From NCBI GenBank assembly GCA_027593175.1, contig JAQCJI010000017.1, positions 1-40,479 on the forward strand: a stretch of DNA of 40,479 bases. Direction: 5' to 3'. The translations under genes were made by a program, and so were the position numbers. Source of the DNA: Bacteroidota bacterium. Its GTDB lineage: Bacteria; Bacteroidota; Bacteroidia; Cytophagales; Cyclobacteriaceae. Shown here piece after piece: positions 18,012 through 26,092 of this stretch (its first letter is position 1; each line of letters begins with the position of its first letter). The notes beneath the pieces are model-generated. The model did not search any database. It saw only the letters and a program-made list of their open reading frames with translations, and was not told the DNA's origin.

Positions 18012-19253
18012 TTAATCTTTGGAGGCAAAATCGGGGTAAGCACGCATTTGATGCTCATTGATGTCCAGTCCTTCCACTTCTTCCCGTTCATCGACTCGGA
18101 TTCCTACGGTTCGTTTGAGGGTAAAGAAGAGCAGCCAAGAGCTACCAAAACAAAAGAGCCCTACAGCGGAAATTCCGATAAGCTGTGACAGGAGCTGATT
18201 CCAGCTGGCTAGGTTTCCGAATACTCCTACGGCTAGCGTCCCCCAGATTCCACCAACGAGGTGTACTGCTATGGCGCCTACAGGATCATCAATTTTAAGT
18301 TTGTCAAAGGCGATGACGGCAAAAACGACCAAGATTCCCCCAATGCTCCCGATCCAGAAGGCATCCAATGCTCCCATTTGATCTGCTCCTGCCGTGATGC
18401 CGACAAGCCCGGCTAGAATGCCATTGAGCACCATGGTGATGTCATAGGTTTTGAACTTAATGTAGGAGGTGATTAATGCGGAAATAGCACCCGCAGAGGC
18501 AGCCAAGGAAGTGGTTACGAACACCCGTGAAACCGTACCTGGGTCGGCGCTGAGGACGGAGCCACCATTGAAGCCAAACCAGCCAAACCAGAGTAAGAAT
18601 ACCCCCATGGTTGCCATGGGAATATTATGACCTGGGATGGCTTTCATGCCATTGGGGGTGTATTTGCCAATACGGGGACCCAATAAAAATGCCCCTACAA
18701 GGGCGGCCCACCCCCCCACAGTATGCACGATGGTGGATCCTGCAAAGTCATAAAAAGGCGTTTCGAGTGTGTTTAGAAACCCTCCTCCCCACTTCCACAT
18801 GCCGACAATGGGGTAGCAAATACCCACATAAAACAGGGAAAAGGTGAGGAAAGGGCCTAGCTTCATCCGTTCGGCTACTGCGCCAGACACAATGGTTGCT
18901 GCAGTGGCGGCAAACATGGCTTGGAAGAGGAAGTCGCTGAAATAGGTGTAGCCTGCATTGTAATTGCTTGTGTCCCATCCTTCGGGGAGGGAGAGTCCAA
19001 ATCCTGCAAATCCAAAGAAGGATCCGGCATAATCTGCACCCGGGTACATCAAGTTGAAGCCAACCACGGCATACGTGAGAAGACCAATAGCTGGGATTAG
19101 CGTATTTTTAAAGAGAATATTGATTGTGTTTTTGGCTCGGGTTAGCCCTGCTTCTAGAGTGGCAAAACCGAGATGCATGATAAAGATTAGTAGAGTGGCG
19201 ACCATCATCCAAAGGTTGTTGATGGTGAATAGGTCTTGAATAGGTGCTTGCAT
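18012..19253 (-). CDS. amt: Ammonium transporter (Amt family)
   Basis: An inner-membrane ammonium channel. The 413-residue product has about 11 hydrophobic segments. The first reads LWMMVATLLIFIMHLGFATLEAGLTRAKN. DFAGSTIVHTVGGWAALVGA carries the conserved Asp and first pore His, and AVHLVGGIWGTLAVGVFG the second pore His. The ATG at 19253 (MQAPIQDLFT) is chosen because the frame, although open to 19370, would otherwise run into the upstream P-II gene with a non-conserved extension. It lies 37 bases after the P-II gene, the usual glnB/K-amt pair. Expression is expected to respond to nitrogen limitation (family knowledge). Confidence 0.95.
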   Translation of the reverse strand: MQAPIQDLFTINNLWMMVATLLIFIMHLGFATLEAGLTRAKNTINILFKNTLIPAIGLLTYAVVGFNLMYPGADYAGSFFGFAGFGLSLPEGWDTSNYNAGYTYFSDFLFQAMFAATAATIVSGAVAERMKLGPFLTFSLFYVGICYPIVGMWKWGGGFLNTLETPFYDFAGSTIVHTVGGWAALVGAFLLGPRIGKYTPNGMKAIPGHNIPMATMGVFLLWFGWFGFNGGSVLSADPGTVSRVFVTTSLAASAGAISALITSYIKFKTYDITMVLNGILAGLVGITAGADQMGALDAFWIGSIGGILVVFAVIAFDKLKIDDPVGAIAVHLVGGIWGTLAVGVFGNLASWNQLLSQLIGISAVGLFCFGSSWLLFFTLKRTVGIRVDEREEVEGLDINEHQMRAYPDFASKD

Positions 19254-19290
19254 GGCTAGGCTTGAAGAGTGGTGGGTAAACAGGAAGGGA

Positions 19291-19629
19291 TTAAAGGGCA
19301 GCTTCCCCGGTGTCTTGGTTGCGGATGCGGTAGGCTTCGAGTACCTCGTACACGAATATTTTTCCATCACCTACCTCGTTTGTTTTCCCTTCCTGAAGGA
19401 TGCATTGGATTACGCTATCTGCTAGGTCATCCGGAACCACGATTTCAAGTTTAGTACGGGGGATGTAAGCGGGTTCGTAGGCTACCCCACGATACATCTC
19501 CTGACGCGCATGCTCAAATCCCATCCCCTTTACTTCATAGAAAGAGAGGAATTTGACGCCCAGCTTGGAGATGCAGCGGTGGATGTAATCAAAGCGGGAG
19601 GTTCGAATGATGGCTTCGATTTTTTTCAT
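19291..19629 (-). CDS. glnB: P-II family nitrogen regulator
   Basis: A 112-residue signal protein that senses 2-oxoglutarate and ATP/ADP and, when paired with Amt, blocks the channel. It starts MKKIEAIIRTSRFDYI. The T-loop contains MYRGVAY with Tyr51 at the classical uridylylation position. VVPDDLADSVIQCIL and VGDGKIFVYEVLEAYRIRNQDTGEAAL match the P-II C-terminal signature (GDGKIFV, R-x-R-T/D-G-E-A). Adjacent to amt, it would be called GlnK by context; the sequence alone does not separate GlnB from GlnK. Confidence 0.93.
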   Translation of the reverse strand: MKKIEAIIRTSRFDYIHRCISKLGVKFLSFYEVKGMGFEHARQEMYRGVAYEPAYIPRTKLEIVVPDDLADSVIQCILQEGKTNEVGDGKIFVYEVLEAYRIRNQDTGEAAL

Positions 19630-19891
19630 TTTTTCAATTGAGGGACTGAATTTTTAAAAATACGATGGAAATAAGGTAAAAATAGTATTAAATCAAAAAA
19701 TAAGGTTGATAAATAATCAAAAAAATAGAAAATTATACCAAATAGTAATAAATAGGTTTAAAAATGAATCTGGTTTAAAATAAAAATATAAAAACATAAA
19801 AAATGAGATAAAAATATTAATTGTATCTCAAGGGGCCTATTTGCTAGGAATAGAATTCGGGGTAAATTTGCCTACGTTTTTATTAGATACG
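19630..19891. other. Very AT-rich divergent intergenic region
   Basis: About 260 bases between the divergent P-II gene and the nucleotidyltransferase, almost entirely A/T over 19660-19820, with many A-tracts. The right end holds the nucleotidyltransferase promoter. On the minus strand near-matches to the -7 box with one extra base are present (for example CAAATAGTA near 19739), but none is exact. The composition is consistent with a bent or regulator-bound promoter region. Confidence 0.5.
19840..19870 (+). promoter_or_regulatory. Promoter of the nucleotidyltransferase gene
   Basis: TTTG at 19840-19843, 19 bases, TAAATTTG at 19863-19870, a full match to the phylum consensus. Transcription would start near 19877, about 15 bases before the ATG at 19892; a start at 19841 would lie upstream of the transcript. 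Confidence 0.7.
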
Positions 19892-20794
19892 ATGACATTC
19901 AAACCTACACTTCTTGTTTTGGCTGCTGGCATGGGCAGTCGCTACGGAGGAAATAAGCAAATTGACGGTTTTGGTCCAAGCGGAGAGACCATTTTAGAAT
20001 ATTCCATTTTTGATGCCATTCGAGCTGGATTTGGGAAAGTAGTATTTATTGTCAGGCAAGAGATCTTGGGGATTGCCCAGGAAAAGTTTATGCCCAAACT
20101 TCAAGGTAAAATTGAAGTGGACTGGGTGTTGCAGTCACTAGACAGCTTTGTACCTGCAAACTTAAAGCAAGCCGATCGAGTGAAACCTTTTGGGACAGCG
20201 CATGCGGTCCTTTGTGCCAAGTATGCGGTACACAAACCTTTTGCCGTGATCAATGCGGATGACTTTTATGGGAAGGAAGCCTTTGAAGTTCTTGGTAAGT
20301 TTTTGACTACAGTAGTGCAGCCTAACCTGCATGCCATGGTAGGCTATGCCATGAAAAATGTACTTTCTGCCCATGGAACAGTGAGCCGAGGGGTGTGTAA
20401 AACCAATTCCAAAGGGCAGCTGATCGGCATGACTGAACGTACGTCCATCGCCCAAGAAGGAGACAAGATTCTTAGCCGCGGGGAAGGGGAGGCCTTGGAA
20501 ATTGCTCCAAATACACCCGTAAGTATGAATTTTTGGGGTTTCCATCCTTCCGTATTTCAAGAAATTGAACAGATGTGGGAAGAGTTTTTACCGGCTAATC
20601 AGGGCAATTTGAAGTCGGAATTTTATATTCCAACGGTGGCAAACAACCTGATTCAAGACCATAAAGCAGCCTTTGAAATTCTGCCAGGTGGTAAAACCTG
20701 GTTTGGAGTGACTTACACTGAAGATCGCCCTGTGGTGATATCGGCTTTACAACAGCTACATCAGCAAGGAGAATATCCCACGAGACTTTGGTGA
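19892..20794 (+). CDS. Sugar nucleotidyltransferase-family protein
   Basis: The 300-residue product begins MTFKPTLLVLAAGMGSRYGGNKQ, which contains the nucleotide-binding signature of NTP transferases (L-A-A-G-x-G-S/T-R), followed by GPSGETILEYSIFDAIRAGF. PFGTAHAVLCAKY and FAVINADDFYGKEAFEVL give the base-binding GTA and metal-binding D-x-D-like region. These enzymes join a sugar 1-phosphate to an NTP; neither the sugar nor the base can be read from the sequence. The start at 19892 follows from the promoter position and homologous starts. It is convergent with recF. A NahK-like sugar kinase that could make its substrate lies ~8 kb away on the other strand. Confidence 0.88.
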   Translation: MTFKPTLLVLAAGMGSRYGGNKQIDGFGPSGETILEYSIFDAIRAGFGKVVFIVRQEILGIAQEKFMPKLQGKIEVDWVLQSLDSFVPANLKQADRVKPFGTAHAVLCAKYAVHKPFAVINADDFYGKEAFEVLGKFLTTVVQPNLHAMVGYAMKNVLSAHGTVSRGVCKTNSKGQLIGMTERTSIAQEGDKILSRGEGEALEIAPNTPVSMNFWGFHPSVFQEIEQMWEEFLPANQGNLKSEFYIPTVANNLIQDHKAAFEILPGGKTWFGVTYTEDRPVVISALQQLHQQGEYPTRLW

Positions 20795-20824
20795 AAAAAA
20801 TAAGGTTTCTGCCTCTTATTTTTT
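20795..20824. terminator. Bidirectional terminator hairpin between convergent genes
   Basis: AAAAAATAAG, a 10-base loop, CTTATTTTTT: a perfect 10-bp inverted repeat that ends in a T-run on both strands. It follows the nucleotidyltransferase stop directly and overlaps the recF stop codon (20816-20818). Confidence 0.7.
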
Positions 20825-21919
20825 GGTGATCTCTCCGTTTTCTAAGTAGAAATAGGCGATTTCTATTTCCAGTTTATTTAGAATCTCTTTCGATCGCTCC
20901 GGACGCGCATCGGTAATAAATAGCTGACCAAAGTTCCCTTGGGATACCAGCTGCATCAACATGACGATTCGTTCCTCGTCCAACTTATCAAAAATATCAT
21001 CGAGCAGCAGCAAGGGCTTTTCGCCCCTGGCTTTTTCAAATAGAGCAAATTGGGCCAGCTTCAGCGCAATAATAAAAGACTTCTGCTGCCCTTGACTGCC
21101 TAATTTACGCAGGGGATGGTTATCGATCTGAAATTCAAAATCATCCTTATGGATTCCTGCATTGCTATTTTTGGTCACAAAGTCCTTCTGCCGTAATCGA
21201 AGGAAGTAGTCTGGGAAGTTTTCACTCAAGGCCTCTGTCTCGTACTGTAAGGCTACTTTTTCTCTACCCATGGAGAGTTTCTCGTAATAGTGCTGGAGCA
21301 AAGGAGCAATTTCTTTTACCAAGGCAGCTCTTCTGCTAGCGATTACATGACTCAAAGGAATGATTTCCTTGTCGTAGGCGCTCAGCAGGGTGAGGTCACG
21401 CCTGCCGGTTTCACCAAAATGCTTCAGGAGGGCATTGCGTTGCTTTAGAAAATGATGGTAGCGGATCAGCTGCTCCAGGGAGGGATGGTCTAATTGAGCG
21501 AGAAGGCTATCGAAAAATTTCCGTCTGCCCTCACTGCCTCCTTTGATAAGCTGGGTATCGTCTGGAGCGATCAAGACTAATGGAATTTTTCCCACATGGT
21601 CGCTGACCTTGTCGATGGCCTTGCCATTTTGGAAAATCTGTTTCTTTTTTCCCTGCTCCAAAGTGCACCTAATCTCCAGTGGATTGGATTCCACTCTAAA
21701 CTTACCGATCAGTGTAAAAAAATCCCTGTCGTGCTGGATGCTAAGCGCGTCGCTACTTTGTAAGGAACTTTTAGTCAAGGAGAGGTAATGGATACCGTCC
21801 AATACATTCGTTTTTCCGCTTCCATTCCTTCCCAACAAGCAATTGATCTGCGGGCTAAAGGCAAGCTTGCTGTGGAGGTGGTTTTTAAATTGAATGAGGT
21901 CTACGGACTCCAAAATCAT
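20816..21919 (-). CDS. recF: DNA replication/repair protein RecF
   Basis: An SMC-like ATPase that helps load RecA at gaps. The 367-residue product has the N-terminal LESVDLIQFKNH, Walker A GRNGSGKT at ~30-37, the ABC-type signature LGSQGQQKSFIIALKLAQF, and Walker B LLLLDDIFDKLDEER. The length fits RecF. It is divergent from pdhA with a ~90-base spacer and convergent with the nucleotidyltransferase. No dnaA, dnaN or gyrB is near, so this is not the classical origin-side arrangement. Confidence 0.96.
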   Translation of the reverse strand: MILESVDLIQFKNHLHSKLAFSPQINCLLGRNGSGKTNVLDGIHYLSLTKSSLQSSDALSIQHDRDFFTLIGKFRVESNPLEIRCTLEQGKKKQIFQNGKAIDKVSDHVGKIPLVLIAPDDTQLIKGGSEGRRKFFDSLLAQLDHPSLEQLIRYHHFLKQRNALLKHFGETGRRDLTLLSAYDKEIIPLSHVIASRRAALVKEIAPLLQHYYEKLSMGREKVALQYETEALSENFPDYFLRLRQKDFVTKNSNAGIHKDDFEFQIDNHPLRKLGSQGQQKSFIIALKLAQFALFEKARGEKPLLLLDDIFDKLDEERIVMLMQLVSQGNFGQLFITDARPERSKEILNKLEIEIAYFYLENGEITKK

Positions 21920-21969
21920 GCGGGTATCGAATTATTTGCAAGTCATCCTAATTTTTAGGTCGGGATTAC

Positions 21970-21977
21970 TATATTTG
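21970..21977 (+). promoter_or_regulatory. -7 promoter box upstream of pdhA
   Basis: TATATTTG matches TAnnTTTG exactly. The predicted start of transcription (~21984) lies downstream of the longest possible pdhA start (21894), which is why the ATG at 22011 was chosen. No TTG at the usual -33 spacing is clear. Confidence 0.55.
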
Positions 21978-22010
21978 AGGCCTAAAATAGCACATTTTGA
22001 TCAGTACTTT

Positions 22011-23030
22011 ATGGCAAAGAAAACTGCAGCGGCAAAGACCAAGGTAAACTACTCCAAAGAGACCTATGCTTTCTGGTACGAAAGCATGCTCTTAATGAGA
22101 CGTTTTGAGGAAAAAGCAGGTCAATTGTATGGCCAACAGAAGATCAGAGGATTTTGTCACTTATACATTGGCCAAGAAGCCTGTGCTTCCGGCGCAATCA
22201 CTGCCTTGACCAAAGACGATAAGTGGATTACTGCTTACCGTTGCCATGCACACCCACTAGGCCTAGGTACAGATCCGGGAGCTATCATGGCTGAGCTGTT
22301 TGGCAAAGCCACCGGAACCACCAAAGGCAAGGGAGGTTCCATGCATATTTTTGATAAGGAGCGGAATTTTTTGGGAGGTCATGGTATCGTTGGTGCTCAG
22401 ATCCCCATAGGCCTAGGTGTTGCTTTTGCAGAAAAATATTCAGGCACCAAAAATGTATGTATCGCTAAAATGGGGGATGGAGCCCTCCGTCAAGGTGCTG
22501 TGCACGAGGCGCTCAATTTAGCCATGCTTTACAAGAGCCCTGTCATTTTCGTGATTGAAAACAATGGCTATGCCATGGGAACTTCCGTAGCGCGGACTTC
22601 CAATGTCACCGAATTGTACAAGATTGGTGAAGCGTATGACATGCCTTCTTTCCCAGTGGATGGAATGAATGTGGAAGCCATACACGAGGCGGTAGCTGAA
22701 GCCGCTACAAGAGCGCGTCGAGGAGATGGCCCAACACTTTTAGAATTTAGAACCTACCGATTCAAGGGGCATTCCATGTCAGATCCGCAGAAATACCGCA
22801 GCAAGGAAGAAGTAGAAGAGTACAAGCAGCGTGACCCAATTGAGCAGGTGCTTTACACCATTCGTGAAAACGAACTCCTGACCGAATCAGAGATCGATTC
22901 AATCAATAAAAAAGTAAAATCCCAAGTGGAGGATGCAGTGAAGTTTGCTGAAGAGTCTCCTGAGCCAAATGGCATGGATGCTTTCAAGGACGTGTATGTT
23001 CAGGAGGACTATCCTTTCGTGATGGAATGA
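22011..23030 (+). CDS. pdhA: Pyruvate dehydrogenase E1 component, alpha subunit
   Basis: The alpha subunit of the heterotetrameric E1 enzyme decarboxylates pyruvate with thiamine diphosphate in the complex that makes acetyl-CoA. The 339-residue product has RFEEKAGQLYGQQKIRGFCHLYIGQEA, GKGGSMHIF, and the thiamine-diphosphate motif GDGALRQGAVHEALNLA ... ENNGYAMGTS (GDG to NN). The loop YRFKGHSMSDPQKYRSKEE is the conserved E1-alpha regulatory and active-site loop. The ATG at 22011 (MAKKTAAAKTK) is preferred over the upstream frame. The E1-beta and E2 genes are not in the window, so the operon is split. Confidence 0.93.
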   Translation: MAKKTAAAKTKVNYSKETYAFWYESMLLMRRFEEKAGQLYGQQKIRGFCHLYIGQEACASGAITALTKDDKWITAYRCHAHPLGLGTDPGAIMAELFGKATGTTKGKGGSMHIFDKERNFLGGHGIVGAQIPIGLGVAFAEKYSGTKNVCIAKMGDGALRQGAVHEALNLAMLYKSPVIFVIENNGYAMGTSVARTSNVTELYKIGEAYDMPSFPVDGMNVEAIHEAVAEAATRARRGDGPTLLEFRTYRFKGHSMSDPQKYRSKEEVEEYKQRDPIEQVLYTIRENELLTESEIDSINKKVKSQVEDAVKFAEESPEPNGMDAFKDVYVQEDYPFVME

Positions 23031-23059
23031 ATGTCCTAGAAGCAATCACAGGGAACGGC

Positions 23060-23088
23060 TTGTGTAATTGATAAAAACCGTATATTTG
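23060..23088 (+). promoter_or_regulatory. Promoter of the TPR membrane protein gene
   Basis: TTG at 23060-23062, 18 bases, TATATTTG at 23081-23088 (exact -7 box), 19 bases before the ATG at 23108. Confidence 0.65.
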
Positions 23089-23107
23089 CGTCCGAAAATT
23101 CAGTAAA

Positions 23108-23812
23108 ATGGTAAAAAAACAACCAAAAAAATCAGATCAAAACGAACTCCTCGAAAACCCTGAGGTAATTGCAGAGAGGATTGTTCCTGGAGAGGATTTT
23201 TTGAAAAAAAATAGCAAAATTTTGGGAGGCGTGGTGGCAGTGGTCATCGCCTTGATCGGTGGAATTCTGTTCTTCCAATACAATACCCAAAAGCAAAATG
23301 AAAAAGCAAAAGTAGAAATGTTTCAGGCGGTATATTTCTTTGAGCAAGACAGTGTGGATTTTGCCCTCAATGGGGACGGAATCAACAAGGGCTTTCTAAG
23401 TATTGTGGAAAATTATCCACGTACAGATGCGGCCAACTTGTCTCACCTGTACATTGGGTCGATTTTCCTTTCTCAGAAAAAATTCGAAGATGCACTTACT
23501 CACTTGGAGGAATTTTCTTCTGATGATTATTTGGTTCAATCCAAAGCTTTCTCCTTGATGGGAGATGCGCAGCTGGAGCTAGGAAAGATCGACGAGGCGA
23601 TTGCGCTATACACAAAGGCAGCACGCACGAATGAGAATAAATTCATGTCTCCTAAATACCTTGCTAAACTGGCAGTTGCTCAGGAAGAAGCAGGAAAGGT
23701 GGAGGATGCCATCAAAACTTATGCTGAAATCGAGGAAAAATACTACGAGTCCTTTGAATTTGCTGCAGCTCGAAAACATAAAGCACGCTTGGAAGGCCTT
23801 GCCGCTAAGTAA
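23108..23812 (+). CDS. Membrane-anchored tetratricopeptide-repeat protein
   Basis: 234 residues: a short charged cytoplasmic N-terminus, one transmembrane helix at ~38-56 (ILGGVVAVVIALIGGILFF), then an extracytoplasmic all-helical domain. TPR-like repeats are visible as LYIGSIFLSQKKFEDALTHL, AFSLMGDAQLELGKIDEAIALY and LAVAQEEAGKVEDAIKTYAEI. This arrangement (N-in single-pass anchor plus TPR) resembles YfgM-type proteins that help chaperones and the translocon, but that role is inference. It has its own promoter and a terminator before ribH. Confidence 0.85.
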   Translation: MVKKQPKKSDQNELLENPEVIAERIVPGEDFLKKNSKILGGVVAVVIALIGGILFFQYNTQKQNEKAKVEMFQAVYFFEQDSVDFALNGDGINKGFLSIVENYPRTDAANLSHLYIGSIFLSQKKFEDALTHLEEFSSDDYLVQSKAFSLMGDAQLELGKIDEAIALYTKAARTNENKFMSPKYLAKLAVAQEEAGKVEDAIKTYAEIEEKYYESFEFAAARKHKARLEGLAAK

Positions 23813-23833
23813 TACTTTGCAAAAGTATGCTAG

Positions 23834-23866
23834 AAGAGTAAGGCGCTTGGTGTCTTACTCTTTTTT
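23834..23866 (+). terminator. Rho-independent terminator
   Basis: AAGAGTAAG, an 11-base loop, CTTACTCTT followed by a T-run. It separates the TPR gene from ribH, so ribH probably has a separate promoter or depends on read-through. Confidence 0.8.
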
Positions 23867-23898
23867 GTTTTAACCCCATCACTACCCCATCCTTTCTT

Positions 23899-24375
23899 AT
23901 GGTCAGTTCCTTAAAAAACCTCAGCGACTACCCATCCAATAATCTTCCAGACGTATCCAAAAAGCGATTTGCTGTAGTGGTCTCCGAATGGAATGAAGAG
24001 GTGACGGAGTCCTTGTATTCTGGAGCCTATGAAACCTTGCTCCAGCATGGCGTAAATCCCAAAAACATCGTTCGCAAGCAAGTCCCAGGGTCCTTCGAAC
24101 TTTCCCTAGCTGCGCAGTGGTGTGCGCAAGATGAGCAGATCGATGCGGTGATTTGCCTAGGATGTGTGATTCAGGGGGAAACCCGCCACTTCGATTTCAT
24201 CTGCGATGCCGTAGCGCATGGCCTCACTCAGGTAAGTTTGAAATACAACAAACCAGTCATATTTGGTGTTCTTACCCCAAATACACAGCAGCAGGCCCTT
24301 GACCGAGCTGGCGGAAAGCATGGCAACAAGGGGGATGAGGCTGCCATCACGGCCATTAAAATGCTTGGATTCTAA
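23899..24375 (+). CDS. ribH: 6,7-dimethyl-8-ribityllumazine synthase
   Basis: The penultimate riboflavin enzyme condenses 5-amino-6-ribitylaminouracil with dihydroxybutanone phosphate. The 158-residue product shows FAVVVSEWNEEVTESLYSGA, VPGSFELSLAAQW, the active-site segment GCVIQGETRHFDFICDAVAHGL, and GVLTPNTQQQALDRAGGKHGNKGDEAA, all family hallmarks. Other riboflavin genes are not present in the window. lysC starts 21 bases after its stop. Confidence 0.97.
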   Translation: MVSSLKNLSDYPSNNLPDVSKKRFAVVVSEWNEEVTESLYSGAYETLLQHGVNPKNIVRKQVPGSFELSLAAQWCAQDEQIDAVICLGCVIQGETRHFDFICDAVAHGLTQVSLKYNKPVIFGVLTPNTQQQALDRAGGKHGNKGDEAAITAIKMLGF

Positions 24376-24396
24376 CCTATTTTATTCGATTAACGC

Positions 24397-25716
24397 GTGA
24401 AAATAATGAAGTTTGGAGGGACCTCCGTTGGTCGTCCCGAGCGCATGCATCAAGTGAAAGAATTGATCACGCGAAGCACAGAACCAACCCTAGTTGTCCT
24501 TTCTGCCCTATCCGGCACGACGAATGTCCTAGTAGGTATTGGCGAAGCCTTGGCAGCTGCCGATAAGGCTCTCGCTAAGGAGCGAATTGACAGCCTTCAT
24601 GCCCATTATTTGAGCTTTTATCCCGAACTTCTGAAAAGTCCTGCCGCAAGAACCAAAGCGGAGGACATCTTGAAAGAGCATTTTGAGCTGCTGAATATTC
24701 TGCTGAAAATTTCCTTCAACGAGTCGATCCAACGGGATATCTTGGCGCAAGGTGAACTACTATCCACCAAATTGTTTCACACCCTTCTAGAGGATCAAGG
24801 AATACCCTCCGTTTTATTGCCTGCCCTAGAATTCATGAGTATCGATGAAAATTCCGAGCCGGAACTGGGTAAAATTTCCAAGCGATTGAAAGCACTACTC
24901 GGTCAACATCCCGATCAGCAGCTATTTATAACCCAAGGATATATCTGTAAAAATCACCGCGGAGAGGTAGACAACCTCAAGCGTGGAGGGAGTGATTACA
25001 CGGCTTCGCTAGTAGCAGCGGCGCTGCAAGCCTCAGTCTGCGAGATCTGGACCGACATTGACGGCATGCACAATAACGATCCGCGGGAGGTGAATCGAAC
25101 CCGTCCAATTGCCGAACTCTCCTTTGACGAAGCTGCCGAATTGGCTTACTTCGGTGCAAAAATTCTACATCCCGCTTCCATCTGGCCTGCACAACTGCAC
25201 AATGTGCCTGTAAGGCTTCTGAATACCATGGATCCTGCTTCCGCAGGTACCTTAATCAAGGCAGAGGTGTCAGAAAAAGGCGTGAAAGCCATTGCTGCCA
25301 AGGATGGGATCACTGCTATCAAAATTAAATCTAGCCGCATGCTGCTGGCCTATGGATTTTTGCGGAGAATTTTTGAGGTTTTTGAAGCCTACAAAACACC
25401 CATAGACATGATTACTACCTCCGAAGTAGCGGTATCAGTAACCATCGATGAGTTAAGTCATTTGGATCAGATTGTAGAAGAGTTACGGCGCTTTGGTACG
25501 GTGGAAGTGGATTCAAATCAGTCAATAATCTGCGTGGTGGGCAATCAGGTCGCAGAAACCAAAGGGGCGATTCAATCCGTGATGGATTCTTTAGTAGATA
25601 TTCCTATTCGCATGGTTTCCTTTGGGGGCAGTAAGCACAATGTATCCATCTTGGTCGATGCGCAGTACAAGGTGCAGGCACTTAAAAGCCTCAATGAGGG
25701 CGTATTTAAATGGTAA
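24397..25716 (+). CDS. lysC: Aspartate kinase (monofunctional)
   Basis: It phosphorylates aspartate, the first step toward lysine, threonine and methionine. The 439-residue product begins MKIMKFGGTSVG from a GTG at 24397; an ATG at 24406 gives the shorter MKFGGTSV. The kinase core shows VVLSALSGTTN, LKRGGSDYTASLVAAAL and IWTDIDGMHNNDPREV, then SFDEAAELAYFGAKILHP. The C-terminal ~150 residues form tandem ACT domains (IKIKSSRMLLAYGFLRRIFEVFE; IICVVGNQVAETKGAIQSVM), so feedback control by end-product amino acids is likely. No homoserine dehydrogenase domain is attached. Confidence 0.95.
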   Translation: MKIMKFGGTSVGRPERMHQVKELITRSTEPTLVVLSALSGTTNVLVGIGEALAAADKALAKERIDSLHAHYLSFYPELLKSPAARTKAEDILKEHFELLNILLKISFNESIQRDILAQGELLSTKLFHTLLEDQGIPSVLLPALEFMSIDENSEPELGKISKRLKALLGQHPDQQLFITQGYICKNHRGEVDNLKRGGSDYTASLVAAALQASVCEIWTDIDGMHNNDPREVNRTRPIAELSFDEAAELAYFGAKILHPASIWPAQLHNVPVRLLNTMDPASAGTLIKAEVSEKGVKAIAAKDGITAIKIKSSRMLLAYGFLRRIFEVFEAYKTPIDMITTSEVAVSVTIDELSHLDQIVEELRRFGTVEVDSNQSIICVVGNQVAETKGAIQSVMDSLVDIPIRMVSFGGSKHNVSILVDAQYKVQALKSLNEGVFKW

Positions 25717-25731
25717 TTTAATAGTAGCAAG

Positions 25732-26070
25732 ATGTCCTCCTCCAAACCTGGATTTCTACAGCGGTTGCAGTCAAAATGGAATCTGAATAGTATGCGTCAG
25801 GTCCTGTTGGTATTGCTTGTTTTTGCCTGCACTGGGACAACCATTCTGCTGATTAAGAATCCCATCCTTACTTTTTTTGGTATCGAAAGAGGCGGGGGCC
25901 AAGGGCTGATGAATACCATCGCATATTTACTTCTGGTTCTGCCCTTGTACCAAATTATGCTCTTGGTCTATGGCTTTATTTTTGGGCAGTTTCGCTTTTT
26001 TTGGGAAAAGGAAAAGCAGCTTTTTCAGCGGATAGGTAGGCTTTTTACAAGGAAAAAATCCAAGAGCTAA
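25732..26070 (+). CDS. Small membrane protein, probably DUF6787 type
   Basis: 112 residues with two hydrophobic helices, roughly 22-43 (QVLLVLLVFACTGTTILLI) and 60-88 (NTIAYLLLVLPLYQIMLLVYG), and basic ends (RLFTRKKSKS). The pattern RQVLLVLLVFACTGTTILLIKNP then FFWEKEKQLFQRI resembles a Bacteroidota-restricted family I recall as DUF6787; that name is from memory and not checked. It starts 15 bases after lysC and may be co-transcribed. No function is known to me. Confidence 0.75.
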   Translation: MSSSKPGFLQRLQSKWNLNSMRQVLLVLLVFACTGTTILLIKNPILTFFGIERGGGQGLMNTIAYLLLVLPLYQIMLLVYGFIFGQFRFFWEKEKQLFQRIGRLFTRKKSKS

Positions 26071-26092
26071 AGTTTAAACACGGTCTTTAGCT
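26065..26092. terminator. Hairpin overlapping two convergent stop codons
   Basis: AGCTAAAG, a 12-base loop, CTTTAGCT. The TAA of the DUF6787-type gene lies in the left arm and the TAA of recG in the right arm. There is no T-tract, so it is at best a weak bidirectional terminator. Confidence 0.45.

Noticed and set aside
19254-19370. 39-residue N-terminal extension of the ammonium transporter
   Set aside because: It overlaps the P-II coding region and has no conservation pattern or signal-peptide character; the ATG at 19253 fits the family.
20816-21919. Chromosome origin near recF
   Set aside because: No dnaA, dnaN or gyrB and no DnaA-box cluster seen; recF is often away from oriC in this phylum.
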